Shown here piece by piece: positions 5,050 through 5,050 of a DNA stretch of 5,050 nt; the stretch's first letter is position 1; each line of letters begins with the position of its first letter. The notes below the pieces were generated by a model. It searched no databases, had not been told where the DNA came from, and saw only the letters and a program-made list of their open reading frames with translations. The position numbers were made by a program, and so were the translations under genes. This DNA comes from Desulfobacteraceae bacterium. GTDB taxonomy: Bacteria > Desulfobacterota > DSM-4660 > Desulfatiglandales > Desulfatiglandaceae. The stretch spans positions 1-5,050 of the forward strand of contig JAUWMY010000237.1 of assembly GCA_030612945.1 (NCBI GenBank), in the 5' to 3' direction.

Positions 5050-5050
5050 C

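Overview
This window has moderate GC and reads like a chromosomal segment from a free-living bacterium with heavy signalling capacity. The best guess is a Desulfobacterota (deltaproteobacterial) lineage. That guess rests on the style of the genes: a PAS-PAS-kinase-receiver hybrid sensor with a GIAHDFNN-type H-box, HDOD and CheD signalling domains, and intergenic DNA full of short repeats. No rRNA or single-copy marker is present, so the assignment is an inference.

Layout. (a) Positions 1-123 hold the 3' end of a + strand gene that starts outside the window; it ends in an extreme Gly/His tail of regular GGGX units, five of them GGGH. (b) Positions 124-699 have no convincing gene. They hold a 10-bp perfect inverted repeat, a 7-bp tandem repeat, and a leader before the next gene packed with small palindromes, including two mutually exclusive hairpins. 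(c) Positions 700-2856 encode a complete membrane-anchored hybrid histidine kinase. (d) Positions 2871-4322, 14 nt further on and on the same strand, encode a CheD (chemoreceptor glutamine deamidase-like) domain fused to an HDOD domain. (e) Positions 4323-4644 lie between convergent genes and contain a probable intrinsic terminator and a second family of 7-bp tandem repeats. (f) Positions 4645-5049 on the minus strand are the C-terminal part of a FAD-dependent pyridine nucleotide-disulfide oxidoreductase whose 5' end is outside the window.

How the genes work together. The kinase and the CheD-HDOD gene probably form a two-gene signalling operon: same strand, short gap, and a terminator-like hairpin only after the second gene. 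The kinase carries its own receiver and no Hpt domain or DNA-binding output. The CheD-HDOD protein has no receiver. Any coupling between them, for example CheD acting on a chemoreceptor while HDOD acts in protein-protein signalling, is inference. The most unusual item is the CheD-HDOD fusion, which keeps the CheD catalytic Cys/His pair at the canonical spacing but has Glu where the third catalytic residue (Thr in Thermotoga maritima CheD) is expected.
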